Shown here one piece after another: positions 7,990 through 16,285 of a stretch of 64,000 bases of DNA. Source of the DNA: Teichococcus coralli (GTDB lineage: Bacteria; Pseudomonadota; Alphaproteobacteria; Acetobacterales; Acetobacteraceae). Under the pieces are notes generated by a model that ran no database searches, was not told the origin of the DNA, and saw only the letters and a program-made list of their open reading frames with translations. Position 1 is the first letter of the stretch. Each line of letters opens with the position of its first letter. The translations under genes and the position numbers were made by a program. The DNA is taken from the NCBI RefSeq assembly GCF_009829925.1, contig NZ_SNVJ01000010.1, positions 1 to 64,000 on the forward strand, read 5' to 3'.

Positions 7990-10362
7990 ATGCCGGACCA
8001 GCATCCACCTTCCCAGACCCTTTCCCTGCCCGTCACGGGCATGACCTGCGCGAGCTGCGCCGGGCGCGTCGAGCGGGCCCTGAAGCGCGTTCCCGGCGTC
8101 ACCGCCGCGCGTGTCAACCTGGCCAGCGAGCGCGTGGAGGCCGAGGGCACCGCCAGCCTGGCCGAGCTGGCGGCGGCGGTGGAGAAGGCCGGCTACGGCG
8201 TCGGCGAGATCACGCAGGACGTGGCCGTCGGCGGCATGACCTGCGCGAGCTGCGCCGGGCGCGTCGAGCAGGCCTTGCGCAAGGTGCCGGGCGTGCTGGA
8301 GGTCTCGGTCAACCTGGCCACCGAGCGGGCGCATCTGCGCACCCTGGCCGGGCTCGACCCCGCCCTGCTGGCGGCGGCGGTGGAGAAGGCCGGCTACAAG
8401 CCCCTCAGAACCGAGGCCGGGCCTGAGGAGACCGCCCAGCCGGCCCGCGCCCGGCGCGACGTGGCCGAGCTGGCGCTGGCCTTTGCCCTGGCCGCTCCCT
8501 TTCTCGTCGGCATGGCCGGGATGCTGTTTGGCCGGCACTGGATGCCGCCGGGCTGGATGCAGCTCCTGCTGGCGACGCCGCTGCAGTTCTGGCTGGGCTG
8601 GCGCTTCTACCGCGCCGGTTGGGCGGCGCTGAAGGCGCGCACCGGCAACATGGACCTGCTGGTCGCCATTGGCACCAGCGCCGCCTACGGCCTCTCGCTC
8701 GTGCAGCTCCTGCAGGGCGAGCCACACCTTTATTTCGAAGCCTCGGCGGTGGTCATCGCCTTCGTGCTGCTCGGCCGCTTCTTCGAGGCCCGCGCCAAGC
8801 GCGCCACCGGCGCCGCCATTGCCGAGCTGCTGGCGCTGCGCCCCCGCACCGCCCGTCGCCTCGGCGCCGATGGCCGCGAGGAGGAGGTGCCGATCGGTGC
8901 GCTGCATGCCGGCGACCGCGTGGTGGTCCGTCCCGGCGAGCGCATCCCCGCCGACGGCAGCGTCGAGGAGGGCGCCGCCGGCGTGGACGAGAGCGCCCTG
9001 ACGGGCGAGAGCCGCCCCGTCGAGAAGAACCCCGGCGACCACGTCGCCACCGGCACCGTCGCGCTGGACGGCCGCCTGGTGCTGCGCGCCACCGCGGTGG
9101 GCGGCGACACCCGCCTCGCCCAGGTGGCCGCGCTGGTGCAGGCGGCGCAAGCCAGCCGCGCCCCGGTGCAGAAACTGGTGGACCGGGTGAGCGCCGTCTT
9201 CGTGCCGGCTGTGGTCGGCATCGCCGCCCTCACCTTCCTGGGCTGGCTGCTGGCCGGCGGCGGGGTGGCGCCGGCCATCCTGCACGCGGTGGCGGTGCTG
9301 GTCATCGCCTGCCCCTGCGCGCTCGGCCTCGCGACGCCGGCCGCCATCATGGCGGGCACCGGCGCGGCGGCCCGCGCCGGGATCCTGGTTCGCGACGCCG
9401 CCGCCATCGAACAGGCCGGACAGATCACTCTCGTCGCCTTCGACAAGACCGGCACCCTGACCGAGGGCCGGCCGCGCCTTGCCGTCCTGTACCCGGCGCC
9501 AGGCACCTCGCGGGAGGCGGCGCTGGCGGCGGCTGCCAGCCTGCAGGCCGGCAGCGAACACCCGCTGGCCCGCGCGGTGCTGGAGGCCGCCGGCGGGTAC
9601 CCGCTGCCAGCCGAGGCCTTTCGCGCCCTGCCAGGGCGCGGCGTGGAAGGCGTGGTGGAGGACCGGCGCCTGGCGCTGGGCAGCCAGCGCCTGCTGGCGG
9701 AGAGCGGCGCCGGGCCTGGCGAGCTGGCCGCCGCCGCCCAGGCCGCCGCAGCCGAGGGACAGACCCTCTCCTGGCTGATCGACCCTGCCGGCCGGCGCGC
9801 CCTGGCGCTGTTCGCCTTCGCCGACATGCCGCGCGCCGGTGCCGCCGAGGCCGTGCAGGCGCTGGCGGCGCAGCATGTGCGCACGGCCATGGTGAGCGGC
9901 GACAGCCCGGCCGCGGCGCGGGCGGTGGCGCAGCAGCTTGGCATCGGCGCGGTGGCGGCCGAGGTGCTGCCGGAAGGCAAGGCGGAGCAGGTGGCCGCCT
10001 GGCAGCGGGGCGGCGCGCGCGTCGCCATGGTCGGGGACGGCGTGAACGACGCCGCCGCCCTCGCCACCGCCGATCTCGGCATCGCCATGGGCAGCGGCAC
10101 GGATGCCGCCATCGCCGCCGCCCATGTCACGCTGCTGCGCTCCGATCCGCAACTGGTGCCCGCCACGCTGGCCATCACCCGCGCCACCCTGGCGAAGATC
10201 CGCCAGAACCTGGCCTGGGCCTTCGGCTTCAACACGCTGGGCATCCCGTTGGCGGCGCTTGGCTATCTCTCCCCGGCGCTGGCCGGCGCCGCAATGGCCT
10301 TCTCCTCGGTGGCGGTGCTGTCCAACGCGCTGCTGCTGACCCGCTGGAAGGCGCGGGCATGA
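7990..10362 (+). CDS. copA: Copper-exporting P1B-type ATPase CopA
   Basis: A 790-residue inner-membrane ATPase that pumps Cu(I) out of the cytoplasm. Two N-terminal heavy-metal-associated domains carry GMTCASC at 17-23 and 82-88. Membrane helices begin near 155. The actuator loop has TGES, the translocation helix has CPC at 441-443, the phosphorylated aspartate is D485 (DKTGT), SEHPLARA gives the HP motif, and the hinge GDGVND follows at about 682-687. The chosen ATG keeps the first strand of HMA domain 1. The two HMA domains contain near-identical DNA around [11 protein letters not shown]. Its stop overlaps cueR by ATGA. Confidence 0.97.
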   Translation: MPDQHPPSQTLSLPVTGMTCASCAGRVERALKRVPGVTAARVNLASERVEAEGTASLAELAAAVEKAGYGVGEITQDVAVGGMTCASCAGRVEQALRKVPGVLEVSVNLATERAHLRTLAGLDPALLAAAVEKAGYKPLRTEAGPEETAQPARARRDVAELALAFALAAPFLVGMAGMLFGRHWMPPGWMQLLLATPLQFWLGWRFYRAGWAALKARTGNMDLLVAIGTSAAYGLSLVQLLQGEPHLYFEASAVVIAFVLLGRFFEARAKRATGAAIAELLALRPRTARRLGADGREEEVPIGALHAGDRVVVRPGERIPADGSVEEGAAGVDESALTGESRPVEKNPGDHVATGTVALDGRLVLRATAVGGDTRLAQVAALVQAAQASRAPVQKLVDRVSAVFVPAVVGIAALTFLGWLLAGGGVAPAILHAVAVLVIACPCALGLATPAAIMAGTGAAARAGILVRDAAAIEQAGQITLVAFDKTGTLTEGRPRLAVLYPAPGTSREAALAAAASLQAGSEHPLARAVLEAAGGYPLPAEAFRALPGRGVEGVVEDRRLALGSQRLLAESGAGPGELAAAAQAAAAEGQTLSWLIDPAGRRALALFAFADMPRAGAAEAVQALAAQHVRTAMVSGDSPAAARAVAQQLGIGAVAAEVLPEGKAEQVAAWQRGGARVAMVGDGVNDAAALATADLGIAMGSGTDAAIAAAHVTLLRSDPQLVPATLAITRATLAKIRQNLAWAFGFNTLGIPLAALGYLSPALAGAAMAFSSVAVLSNALLLTRWKARA

Positions 10363-10748
10363 ACATCGGCGAGGCGGCGCGGCGTTCCGGCGTCAGCGCG
10401 AAGATGATCCGCCACTACGAGACGCAGGGGCTGGTGAGGCCGCAGCGGCTCGCCAACGGCTACCGCGACTATGCGGAGGCCGATCTCGCGGTGCTGCGTT
10501 TCATCCGCCATGCGCGGGCGCTGGCCTTTCCGCTGGAGGACGTGCGCAAGCTCCTGGCCCTCTGGGGCGACCGCAACCGCGCCAGCGCCGATGTGCGCCG
10601 CATCGCGCTGGCGCATGTGGCGGCGCTGGAAAGCAAGGCGCAGGCGATGCAGGCCATGGCCGCCAGCCTGCGCCACCTGGCGGCGCATTGCCACGGCGAT
10701 GCCCGCCCCGATTGCCCGATCCTGGACGAGCTGGAGAAAAGCTCATGA
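10359..10748 (+). CDS. cueR: Copper-responsive MerR-family regulator CueR
   Basis: 129-residue MerR protein: HTH at 1-35 ([20 protein letters not shown]), wing to about 70, dimerisation helix to about 108, and a metal loop with Cys111 and Cys119 ([10 protein letters not shown]). The eight-residue spacing equals that of the Cu(I)-binding cysteines of CueR. It would distort the 19-base-spacer promoter upstream of copA when Cu(I) is bound. Being downstream of copA in the same unit (ATGA overlap), it is probably autoregulated by the copper promoter. Confidence 0.93.
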   Translation: MNIGEAARRSGVSAKMIRHYETQGLVRPQRLANGYRDYAEADLAVLRFIRHARALAFPLEDVRKLLALWGDRNRASADVRRIALAHVAALESKAQAMQAMAASLRHLAAHCHGDARPDCPILDELEKSS

Positions 10749-10861
10749 GCGAGACCCACACCCTGAACGCGCAGGGCAAGACCGGGCGCGTCACCACCCG
10801 CCTGCCGCGCCAGCGCCTGACGGAACGGGTGACGGAGGAAGGCTACATCGTTGCGGCGTAG
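10745..10861 (+). CDS. 38-residue third gene of the copA-cueR operon
   Basis: ATG overlaps the cueR stop as ATGA, and the frame ends at TAG three bases before a strong terminator hairpin. The product is basic and soluble ([20 protein letters not shown], then PRQRLTERVTEEGYIVAA) with no Cys and only the initiator Met, so it is not an obvious copper chaperone. The C-terminal EEGYIVAA resembles a short recognition tail, but no family is known to me. The position makes it a real, copper-regulated gene candidate. Confidence 0.55.
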   Translation: MSETHTLNAQGKTGRVTTRLPRQRLTERVTEEGYIVAA

Positions 10862-10863
10862 GC

Positions 10864-10897
10864 AAAGGCCGGAGGAATTCCTTCCACCGGCCTTTTT
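10864..10897 (+). terminator. Rho-independent terminator of copA-cueR
   Basis: AAAGGCCGG and CCGGCCTTT arms enclose an inner palindrome AGGAATTCCT, followed by TTTTT. It is the clearest intrinsic terminator here and shares the GGAATTCC core of the intergenic repeat family. Confidence 0.85.
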
Positions 10898-10972
10898 CCT
10901 GCGGCGCCTCCTGAAAACGACTCCTTCACCATTTCCCTGCCAGAAGGGAACCGCCAGCAGGAGGCAGGGCAA

Positions 10973-11506
10973 ATGAGTGAGCTGTGGAAGGGTCCGGCAA
11001 TGCCGGCAATGCCGGATGTGGTGCCGGGCGGGCCGCGCAGCGCATCGCCCCTGGCCGACTACAACCGGACGCGCTTCACCGGCTATGGCGGCACCGACGT
11101 CCACCGCGAGGTGGCGGAGCTGCCGCCCAGCCTCAACCCCATCGTCGCCCGCCTGCGCGCCGAGCTGGAGCGGCTGGCGGAGAGCCATGCCGACTTCTTC
11201 GCCCGTCACGCCGAAATGGACCCGCGCGCGCTGACCCGCACCAAGGAGGGCTGGTCGGTCGCCTGGCGTCGCTGGGCGCTCAACGACATCGCCGACAAGG
11301 CGGCGGATATGCGTGATATCTACGTGATCCACCGCGGCGACAGCTTCAGCCACCGCCTCTTCCTGGACCGCCAGGGCAAGCAGCTCCTCGCCGTTCAGCC
11401 GCAGGAGCCCTTTTCGGCCCTGCGCTACAAGCGGCTGACGGATGCGGCGGATCTCTGCGATCTCTACGGCCCCTTCGCCCGTCTTTCCGACAGCCCGCTC
11501 GGCTGA
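10973..11506 (+). CDS. Conserved hypothetical protein, 177 residues
   Basis: Unrecognised soluble protein preceded by an excellent AGGAGG site eight bases before the ATG. The first 30 residues are low-complexity (MPAMPD repeats from a GGCAATGCC duplication). A helical centre (LNPIVARLRAELERLAESHADFF) and a beta-rich C-terminal half (DIYVIHRGDSFSHRLFLDRQ, KQLLAVQPQ) follow. No signal peptide. It stands alone between the copper terminator and the tartrate genes. Confidence 0.7.
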   Translation: MSELWKGPAMPAMPDVVPGGPRSASPLADYNRTRFTGYGGTDVHREVAELPPSLNPIVARLRAELERLAESHADFFARHAEMDPRALTRTKEGWSVAWRRWALNDIADKAADMRDIYVIHRGDSFSHRLFLDRQGKQLLAVQPQEPFSALRYKRLTDAADLCDLYGPFARLSDSPLG

Positions 11507-11614
11507 ACCCGGCAGGGGTTTTCGCGGCGGCACACAGGGCTACTCTGCCCGCACGGCTCCGGGCGCCCGTCAGGGGCGCCGCCCGGGCCATGCCAGACGG
11601 AGGAACCCCAGGCC

Positions 11615-12787
11615 ATGCTGCCGCTCGCCCGCTTCACCGTGCTCGACCTCACGCGGGTCCGCTCCGGCCCCACCGCTGTCCGCCAGCTCGCCGACTGGGG
11701 CGCCAACGTCATCAAGATCGAGGCGCCCGAGGAGATCGACACCGGCAAGGGCCTGGGCGGCGACACGCACGGCCCGGACTACCAGAACGTCCACCGCAAC
11801 AAGCGCTCCATCACCCTGAACCTGAAGTCGCTCGACGGGCTGGCGGTGTTCAGGCGGCTGGTCGAGCAGGCCGACGTGGTGGTGGAGAACTACCGCCCCG
11901 ACGTGAAAAGCCGCCTCGGCATCGACTACGAGTCGCTCGCCGCCATCAACCCGCGCATCGTCCTCGGCTCGATCTCCGGCTTCGGGCAGGACGGCCCCTA
12001 CGCGAAGCGCCCGGGCTTCGACCAGATCGCCCAGGGCATGGGCGGGCTGATGAGCGTCACCGGCCTGCCGGGCCAGGGCCCGGTGCGCGCCGGCATCCCG
12101 GTGGCCGACCTCACCGCCGGCCTCTACACCGCCATCGGCATCCTGGTCGCGCTGCTGGAGCGCGAGCAGACCGGCAAGGGCCGCTGGGTGCACACCTCCC
12201 TGCTGGAGGCCATGGTCGCCATGATGGACTTCCAGGCGACCCGCTGGACCATGAAGGGCGAGGTGCCGAAGCAGGCCGGCAACGACCACCCCACCACCAT
12301 CCCGACCGGCCTGTTCCGCACCAGCGACGGCGTCATCAACATCGCCGGCGGTGGCGGCGAGATGTGGCGGCGCATCGTCGCCGTGCTCGGCATCGAGCAG
12401 GAGGCGGCCGACCCTGAGCTCGCCACCGACGCGCTGCGCTCCAGGAACCGCGCCAGGACCAACGCCGTCCTCCAGGCCAGGCTGGAGACCGACACCGCGG
12501 CCAACTGGGTGGAGAAGTTCAACGCCGCCGGCGTGCCCTGCGGCCCGGTCTACAGCATGGACCAGGTCTTCGCCGACGCGCAGGTGCGGCATCTCGGCCT
12601 CGCCTGGCCGGTGCCGCATCCGCAGCTCGGCGAGATCACCCTGGTGCGGCCGCCGATGCAGCTCGAAGGCGTGGAACCGCCGCGGCGGCCGACGCCGGAG
12701 CGCGGCGAGCACACCACCTCCGTGCTGCGCGAGTTCGGCTTCGCACCCGAGGAAATCGATTCGCTCCGCGCCAGGAAGGCCATCTAG
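11615..12787 (+). CDS. CaiB/BaiF family (class III) CoA-transferase
   Basis: 390-residue enzyme of the formyl-CoA transferase fold, which moves CoA between carboxylic acids through an aspartyl intermediate. Family blocks are present: VLDLTRVRSGPTAVRQLADWGA (N-term), VVENYRPDVKSRLGIDY, and the catalytic aspartate D165 in IPVADLTAGLYTAIG. A GGAGGAA site precedes the ATG. The tartrate dehydratase gene starts two bases after the stop. Context suggests a role in activating a C4 hydroxyacid such as tartrate or a product, but the substrates are not readable from sequence. Confidence 0.85.
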   Translation: MLPLARFTVLDLTRVRSGPTAVRQLADWGANVIKIEAPEEIDTGKGLGGDTHGPDYQNVHRNKRSITLNLKSLDGLAVFRRLVEQADVVVENYRPDVKSRLGIDYESLAAINPRIVLGSISGFGQDGPYAKRPGFDQIAQGMGGLMSVTGLPGQGPVRAGIPVADLTAGLYTAIGILVALLEREQTGKGRWVHTSLLEAMVAMMDFQATRWTMKGEVPKQAGNDHPTTIPTGLFRTSDGVINIAGGGGEMWRRIVAVLGIEQEAADPELATDALRSRNRARTNAVLQARLETDTAANWVEKFNAAGVPCGPVYSMDQVFADAQVRHLGLAWPVPHPQLGEITLVRPPMQLEGVEPPRRPTPERGEHTTSVLREFGFAPEEIDSLRARKAI

Positions 12788-12789
12788 CC

Positions 12790-13974
12790 ATGCGCATCAC
12801 CGCCATCCGCGACGGCGTCGCGCCGATCAGCAGCGACATCGCCAACGCCTATATCGACTTCTCCAAGATGACGGCGAGCATCGTCGCCGTCACCGTGGAG
12901 GACGGCAACGGCCGCAGCGCCACCGGCTTCGGCTTCAACTCCAACGGCCGCTACGCGCAGCCCGGCCTGCTGAAGGAGCGCTTCATCCCGCGCCTGCTGG
13001 AGGCGCCGGAGGCCCTGCTCGCCACGCCCGAGGGCGGGCTGAACCCGGCCGGCGCCTGGTCCGCCATGATGCGCAACGAGAAGCCCGGCGGCCATGGCGA
13101 GCGCTCGGTCGCCGTCGGCGTGCTGGACATGGCGCTGTGGGACGCGGCGGCGAAGCTGGAGGGCGTGCCGCTCTGGAAGCTGCTGGCCGCGCGCTACCGC
13201 CAGGGCCAGGCGGACGAGAGCGCCTGGATCTACGCCGCCGGCGGCTACTACTATCCCGGCAAGGGCGTGGACCAGCTTGTCGAGGAAATGCAGCGCTACC
13301 TCGACATGGGCTATTCGGTGGTGAAGATGAAGATCGGCGGCGCTCCGGGCGTGCCGGTCAAGGAGGCGCTGCCGGGCGACCTCAAGCGCATCGAGGCGGT
13401 GCTCAAGCTGCTCGGCGGAGATGGTTCCCGGCTCTGCGTGGATGTCAACGGCCGCTTCGGCCTGCACGCCGCGCTGGCCTATGCCGCCGCCCTCGCGCCC
13501 TACCGCCTGCGCTGGTACGAGGAGCCGCTGGACCCGCTGGACTACAGCACTCACGCGGCGCTCGCCGAGCACTACAGCGGCCCGATCGCCACCGGCGAGA
13601 ACCTCTTCTCCATGCAGGACGCGCGCAACCTGATCCGCCATGGCGGGCTGCGGCCGGACCGCGACATCCTGCAGTTCGACCCCGCCCTTTCCTATGGCCT
13701 GGTCGAGTATCTCCGCACGCTGGAGATGCTGGGCAGCCACGGCTGGTCGCCGCGCCGCTGCGTGCCGCATGGCGGCCACCAGTTCGCGCTGAATATCGCG
13801 GTCGGCCTCGGCCTCGGCGGCAACGAGAGCTATCCGGAGGTCTTCGCGCCCTTTGGCGGCTTCGCCGACGACACGCCGGTGCAGGACAGCCGCATCCGCA
13901 TGCCCGACGCGCCGGGCATCGGCTTCGAACGCAAGGCGGCGCTCCACGCCGTGCTGAAAACGCTGCTGGACTGA
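12790..13974 (+). CDS. tarD: D(-)-tartrate dehydratase TarD, enolase superfamily
   Basis: The 394-residue protein is of the mandelate-racemase subgroup and closely follows the D-tartrate dehydratase pattern, which converts D-tartrate to oxaloacetate. Signature blocks: GFGFNSNGRY, NEKPGGHGERSVAVG, YAAGGYYYPGK, KMKIGG (Lys179/Lys181), Mg ligands Asp218, Glu244 and Glu270, and His327 in PHGGHQ with GLGGNESYP after it. About eight extra residues follow KMKIGG compared with the Bradyrhizobium enzyme as I recall it. Translated in an operon with the CoA-transferase. A fold-back repeat follows the stop by eight bases. Confidence 0.9.
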   Translation: MRITAIRDGVAPISSDIANAYIDFSKMTASIVAVTVEDGNGRSATGFGFNSNGRYAQPGLLKERFIPRLLEAPEALLATPEGGLNPAGAWSAMMRNEKPGGHGERSVAVGVLDMALWDAAAKLEGVPLWKLLAARYRQGQADESAWIYAAGGYYYPGKGVDQLVEEMQRYLDMGYSVVKMKIGGAPGVPVKEALPGDLKRIEAVLKLLGGDGSRLCVDVNGRFGLHAALAYAAALAPYRLRWYEEPLDPLDYSTHAALAEHYSGPIATGENLFSMQDARNLIRHGGLRPDRDILQFDPALSYGLVEYLRTLEMLGSHGWSPRRCVPHGGHQFALNIAVGLGLGGNESYPEVFAPFGGFADDTPVQDSRIRMPDAPGIGFERKAALHAVLKTLLD

Positions 13975-13982
13975 AAAAGCCT

Positions 13983-14175
13983 GGGGGGAGTGAACTCCCC
14001 CCAGACCCCCCTTCTTCGGTCGGGTTCCGGTCCCGGCCGTGGCAACGGCCGCACTCGACCACTCCGGTGGTCGCGGTCGCCGGGGCTGCTCCAGCCCCGG
14101 CGCGAGCGCGTGCCGGAGGCGCGGCACGACGGACAGGAAAAAGAAGAAGGGGCCTGGGGAGAATTCATTCTCCCC
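13983..14175. repeat. Fold-back intergenic element, copy 2 (complete pair, long middle)
   Basis: Left hairpin GGGGGGAG-TGAA-CTCCCCCC (13983-14002) leads to CCCCCCTTCTTC. The right arm AAAAAGAAGAAGGGG leads to a hairpin GGGGAGAAT-TC-ATTCTCCCC (14156-14175). The 140-base middle contains further small hairpins (for example CGACCA/TGGTCG and GCCGGGGCT/AGCCCCGGC). The whole 300-base gap between tarD and the MFS gene consists of this element plus a GGAGGAAG ribosome-binding site. Confidence 0.8.
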
Positions 14176-14274
14176 CGGTTCCGTCCGCCGCCTTGGCGCC
14201 GTGGCGCGGTTCCGCCACAGTGGCGAAGGAGCGGGGCGCGCAAATCCCCGCCGGAGGAAGCGGAACCCGGATTG

Positions 14275-15675
14275 ATGCTGCCTTTGTGGGCCAGCGCGCT
14301 CATTGCGACGCTGATCGTTCAGACTGTGAGTTCCTTCGCCTCCATCGCCATCCCGCTGCTGGGCCCGCCGCTGATGGCGCGTGCCGGCCTGCCGCCGGAA
14401 AGCATCGGCTTCGTTTCCGCCCTGCTGTCCGCCGGCATCTGCTGGTTCCTGGCCTGCGGCGGGCCGATGCTCGGCAATTTCGGCGCCATCCGCGCCCTGC
14501 AGATCGGGCTGGGCTGCATGGCGCTCGGCCTGTTCCTGCTCTCCCAGCCGCTTGGCCTGCTCAGCTTGCTGGGCGCGCTGGCCATCGGCTTCGGCACCGG
14601 GCCGAACACCCCCGCCGGCAGCCAGATCCTGATCCGTGCCGCGCCGCCGCGGCACCGCACGCTGATCTTTTCCATCAAGCAGGCCGGCGTGCCGCTGGGC
14701 GGCGCGCTGGCCGGGCTGACCATCGCCCCGCTGGTGGTCAGCCAGGGCCTCACAGCCACGCTTTGGAGCGTGGTCGGCATGGTGCTCGCCACCATCCTGG
14801 TCGCGCAGCCCTTCCGCCGCCTGCTGGACAGCGAGCGCGGCGCCGGCCGGCCGGGCTGGGGCCGCGCGCTCTTCGCCCCCGCCGCGCTGCTGCGCTCGGT
14901 GCGCATCCTGCGCACCCATCCCTCGCTGCCGCTGCTGACCGCGCTCGGCGCCTCCTTCTCGGTGATGCAGGCCTGCCTGATGGCCTTCATCGCCACCTAC
15001 ATGGTGGCGGCGCACGGCGCCTCGCTGGCCGAGGCCGGCCGCATCGTCGCGGTGATGCAGGGCGCCAGCATGGTGGGCCGGGTGGTGCTGGGCTGGGCCG
15101 CCGACCGCATGGGCAACGCGCTCCGCCATCTCGTCGTGCAGTCGGTCGTCTCGGCGCTGGCCGTGGCGCTGCTGCTCGCCGTCGGCGGCGCCGGGCCCTC
15201 GGCGCTCCCTTCCTGGGCCCTCTACTTCTGCGCCGCGCTGGTTGGGTTCACCGCCATCGGCTGGAACGGCGTGCACATCGCCGAGCTGGCGCGCGTCGCC
15301 CCCGCCGGGCTGGTCAGCGATGTCACCTCCGCCGCCAGCCTGTTCGGCTTCCTCGGCTCGATCTGCGGCCCGCTGGCCTTCACCGCGCTGGTGGGCTGGA
15401 GCGGCAGCTATGCGGCGGCCTTCCTCGCCGCGGCCGGGCAGCTCGCCGCCTTCGGCTTGCTCAGCGTGCTGTTCCTGCGGCGCGGAGCGGAGCCAGCCAT
15501 GGCCGTCACTCCCCCCGCACCTGAAAGGCCATTCGCCGCACCACGGCATCCACCGTCCGTGCCGGCAGCAGCGGCGCCAGCCGCAGGGCCCAGCCGAGCG
15601 GCCAGGGAAAGACGCATTGCGCCGCGCCACGCCGCAAGGCGCCCTCCACCCGCGCCGCCGCCGCGTCGGCGCTGA
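14275..15675 (+). CDS. Major facilitator superfamily transporter
   Basis: About 400 residues form 12 hydrophobic helices (WASALIATLIVQTVSSFASI; LGALAIGFGTGPNTPAGSQI; QGASMVGRVVLGWAADRMGN is the helix 8-9 loop motif). It is an MFS carrier of the inner membrane; the substrate is unknown, with a C4 acid plausible from tarD upstream. GGAGGAAG lies about 17 bases before the ATG. The last 60 residues (after VLFLRRGAEPAM) are Pro/Arg/Ala-rich and are encoded antisense to the 3' end of the following SDR gene. That tail looks like read-through after loss of an original stop rather than a domain. Confidence 0.85.
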   Translation: MLPLWASALIATLIVQTVSSFASIAIPLLGPPLMARAGLPPESIGFVSALLSAGICWFLACGGPMLGNFGAIRALQIGLGCMALGLFLLSQPLGLLSLLGALAIGFGTGPNTPAGSQILIRAAPPRHRTLIFSIKQAGVPLGGALAGLTIAPLVVSQGLTATLWSVVGMVLATILVAQPFRRLLDSERGAGRPGWGRALFAPAALLRSVRILRTHPSLPLLTALGASFSVMQACLMAFIATYMVAAHGASLAEAGRIVAVMQGASMVGRVVLGWAADRMGNALRHLVVQSVVSALAVALLLAVGGAGPSALPSWALYFCAALVGFTAIGWNGVHIAELARVAPAGLVSDVTSAASLFGFLGSICGPLAFTALVGWSGSYAAAFLAAAGQLAAFGLLSVLFLRRGAEPAMAVTPPAPERPFAAPRHPPSVPAAAAPAAGPSRAARERRIAPRHAARRPPPAPPPRRR

Positions 15676-16285
15676 GGGAAAGCGGACGCGGCCCCACCCA
15701 GCGCGCCCCCATCGCGCTGTCGAAGAACCCCGGCGCCACCAGCGTGACACGGACCCCCTCCGGCGCCAGCCCCGCCCGCAGCGCCTCGCCATAGGCCCAG
15801 AGCCCGGCCTTGCTGGCGCAGTAGCCCGGGCTGTCGGGCAGGCCGCGAAAGGCCGCCAGCGAGGCCACCAGACCGACCGCCCCCGTGCCGCGCCGCCGCA
15901 TCCCGGGCAGCAGCGGGTCCAGCAGGTTGAGCGCGCCGAGCAGGTTCACCTCCACCTGCGCCCGGGCGGCGGCCAGCCCTTCCGGCGCGCCGTCCGGCCG
16001 GGTGCCGGCGGCGATGCCGGCATTGGCGATGGCGAGGTCCACCGGCGCGGTCCTCTCCCACGCTTCCAGCAGCGCGGCCATGCCGGCGGCGTCCCGCACA
16101 TCCCGCACGCCGGTCCGCGGCGCCGCGCCGCGTGCCGCGCAGTCCGCCGCCACTGCCTCCAGCGCCGCGCGGTCGCGGCCGATCAGGCCCAGCGTCACCC
16201 CCGGCGCCGCGAAGCGCCGCGCCAGCGCGGCCCCGAGGCCGCGTGAGGCGCCGGTGATGACGACGCTGCGGAACACACGCCTCAT
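15506..16285 (-). CDS. Short-chain dehydrogenase/reductase
   Basis: 259-residue classical SDR. The NAD(P) loop is TGASRGLG (11-18), followed by NAGIA and the active-site YCASK motif; the catalytic serine lies upstream in GLVASLAAFRG. It starts by an ATGA overlap with the end of kpsC, so it is the second gene of a minus-strand pair and may supply or modify a capsule sugar or lipid. The substrate is unknown. Its 3' end overlaps the convergent MFS gene by 170 bases. Confidence 0.85.
   Translation of the reverse strand: MRRVFRSVVITGASRGLGAALARRFAAPGVTLGLIGRDRAALEAVAADCAARGAAPRTGVRDVRDAAGMAALLEAWERTAPVDLAIANAGIAAGTRPDGAPEGLAAARAQVEVNLLGALNLLDPLLPGMRRRGTGAVGLVASLAAFRGLPDSPGYCASKAGLWAYGEALRAGLAPEGVRVTLVAPGFFDSAMGARWVGPRPLSLSADAAAARVEGALRRGAAQCVFPWPLGWALRLAPLLPARTVDAVVRRMAFQVRGE

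Noticed and set aside
6898..10152. 1084-residue minus-strand frame
   Set aside because: Only the last 336 codons (the protease) are real; the rest is antisense of copA and reads as low-complexity Arg/Gly/Gln.
13983..14175. Inverted repeats as ends of an insertion sequence
   Set aside because: The 193-base element has no room for a transposase and no target duplication is visible; the same unit recurs between genes.
12351..15524. 1057-residue plus-strand frame through tarD and the MFS gene
   Set aside because: Out-of-frame shadow of three real genes; Arg/Pro-rich and without family motifs.
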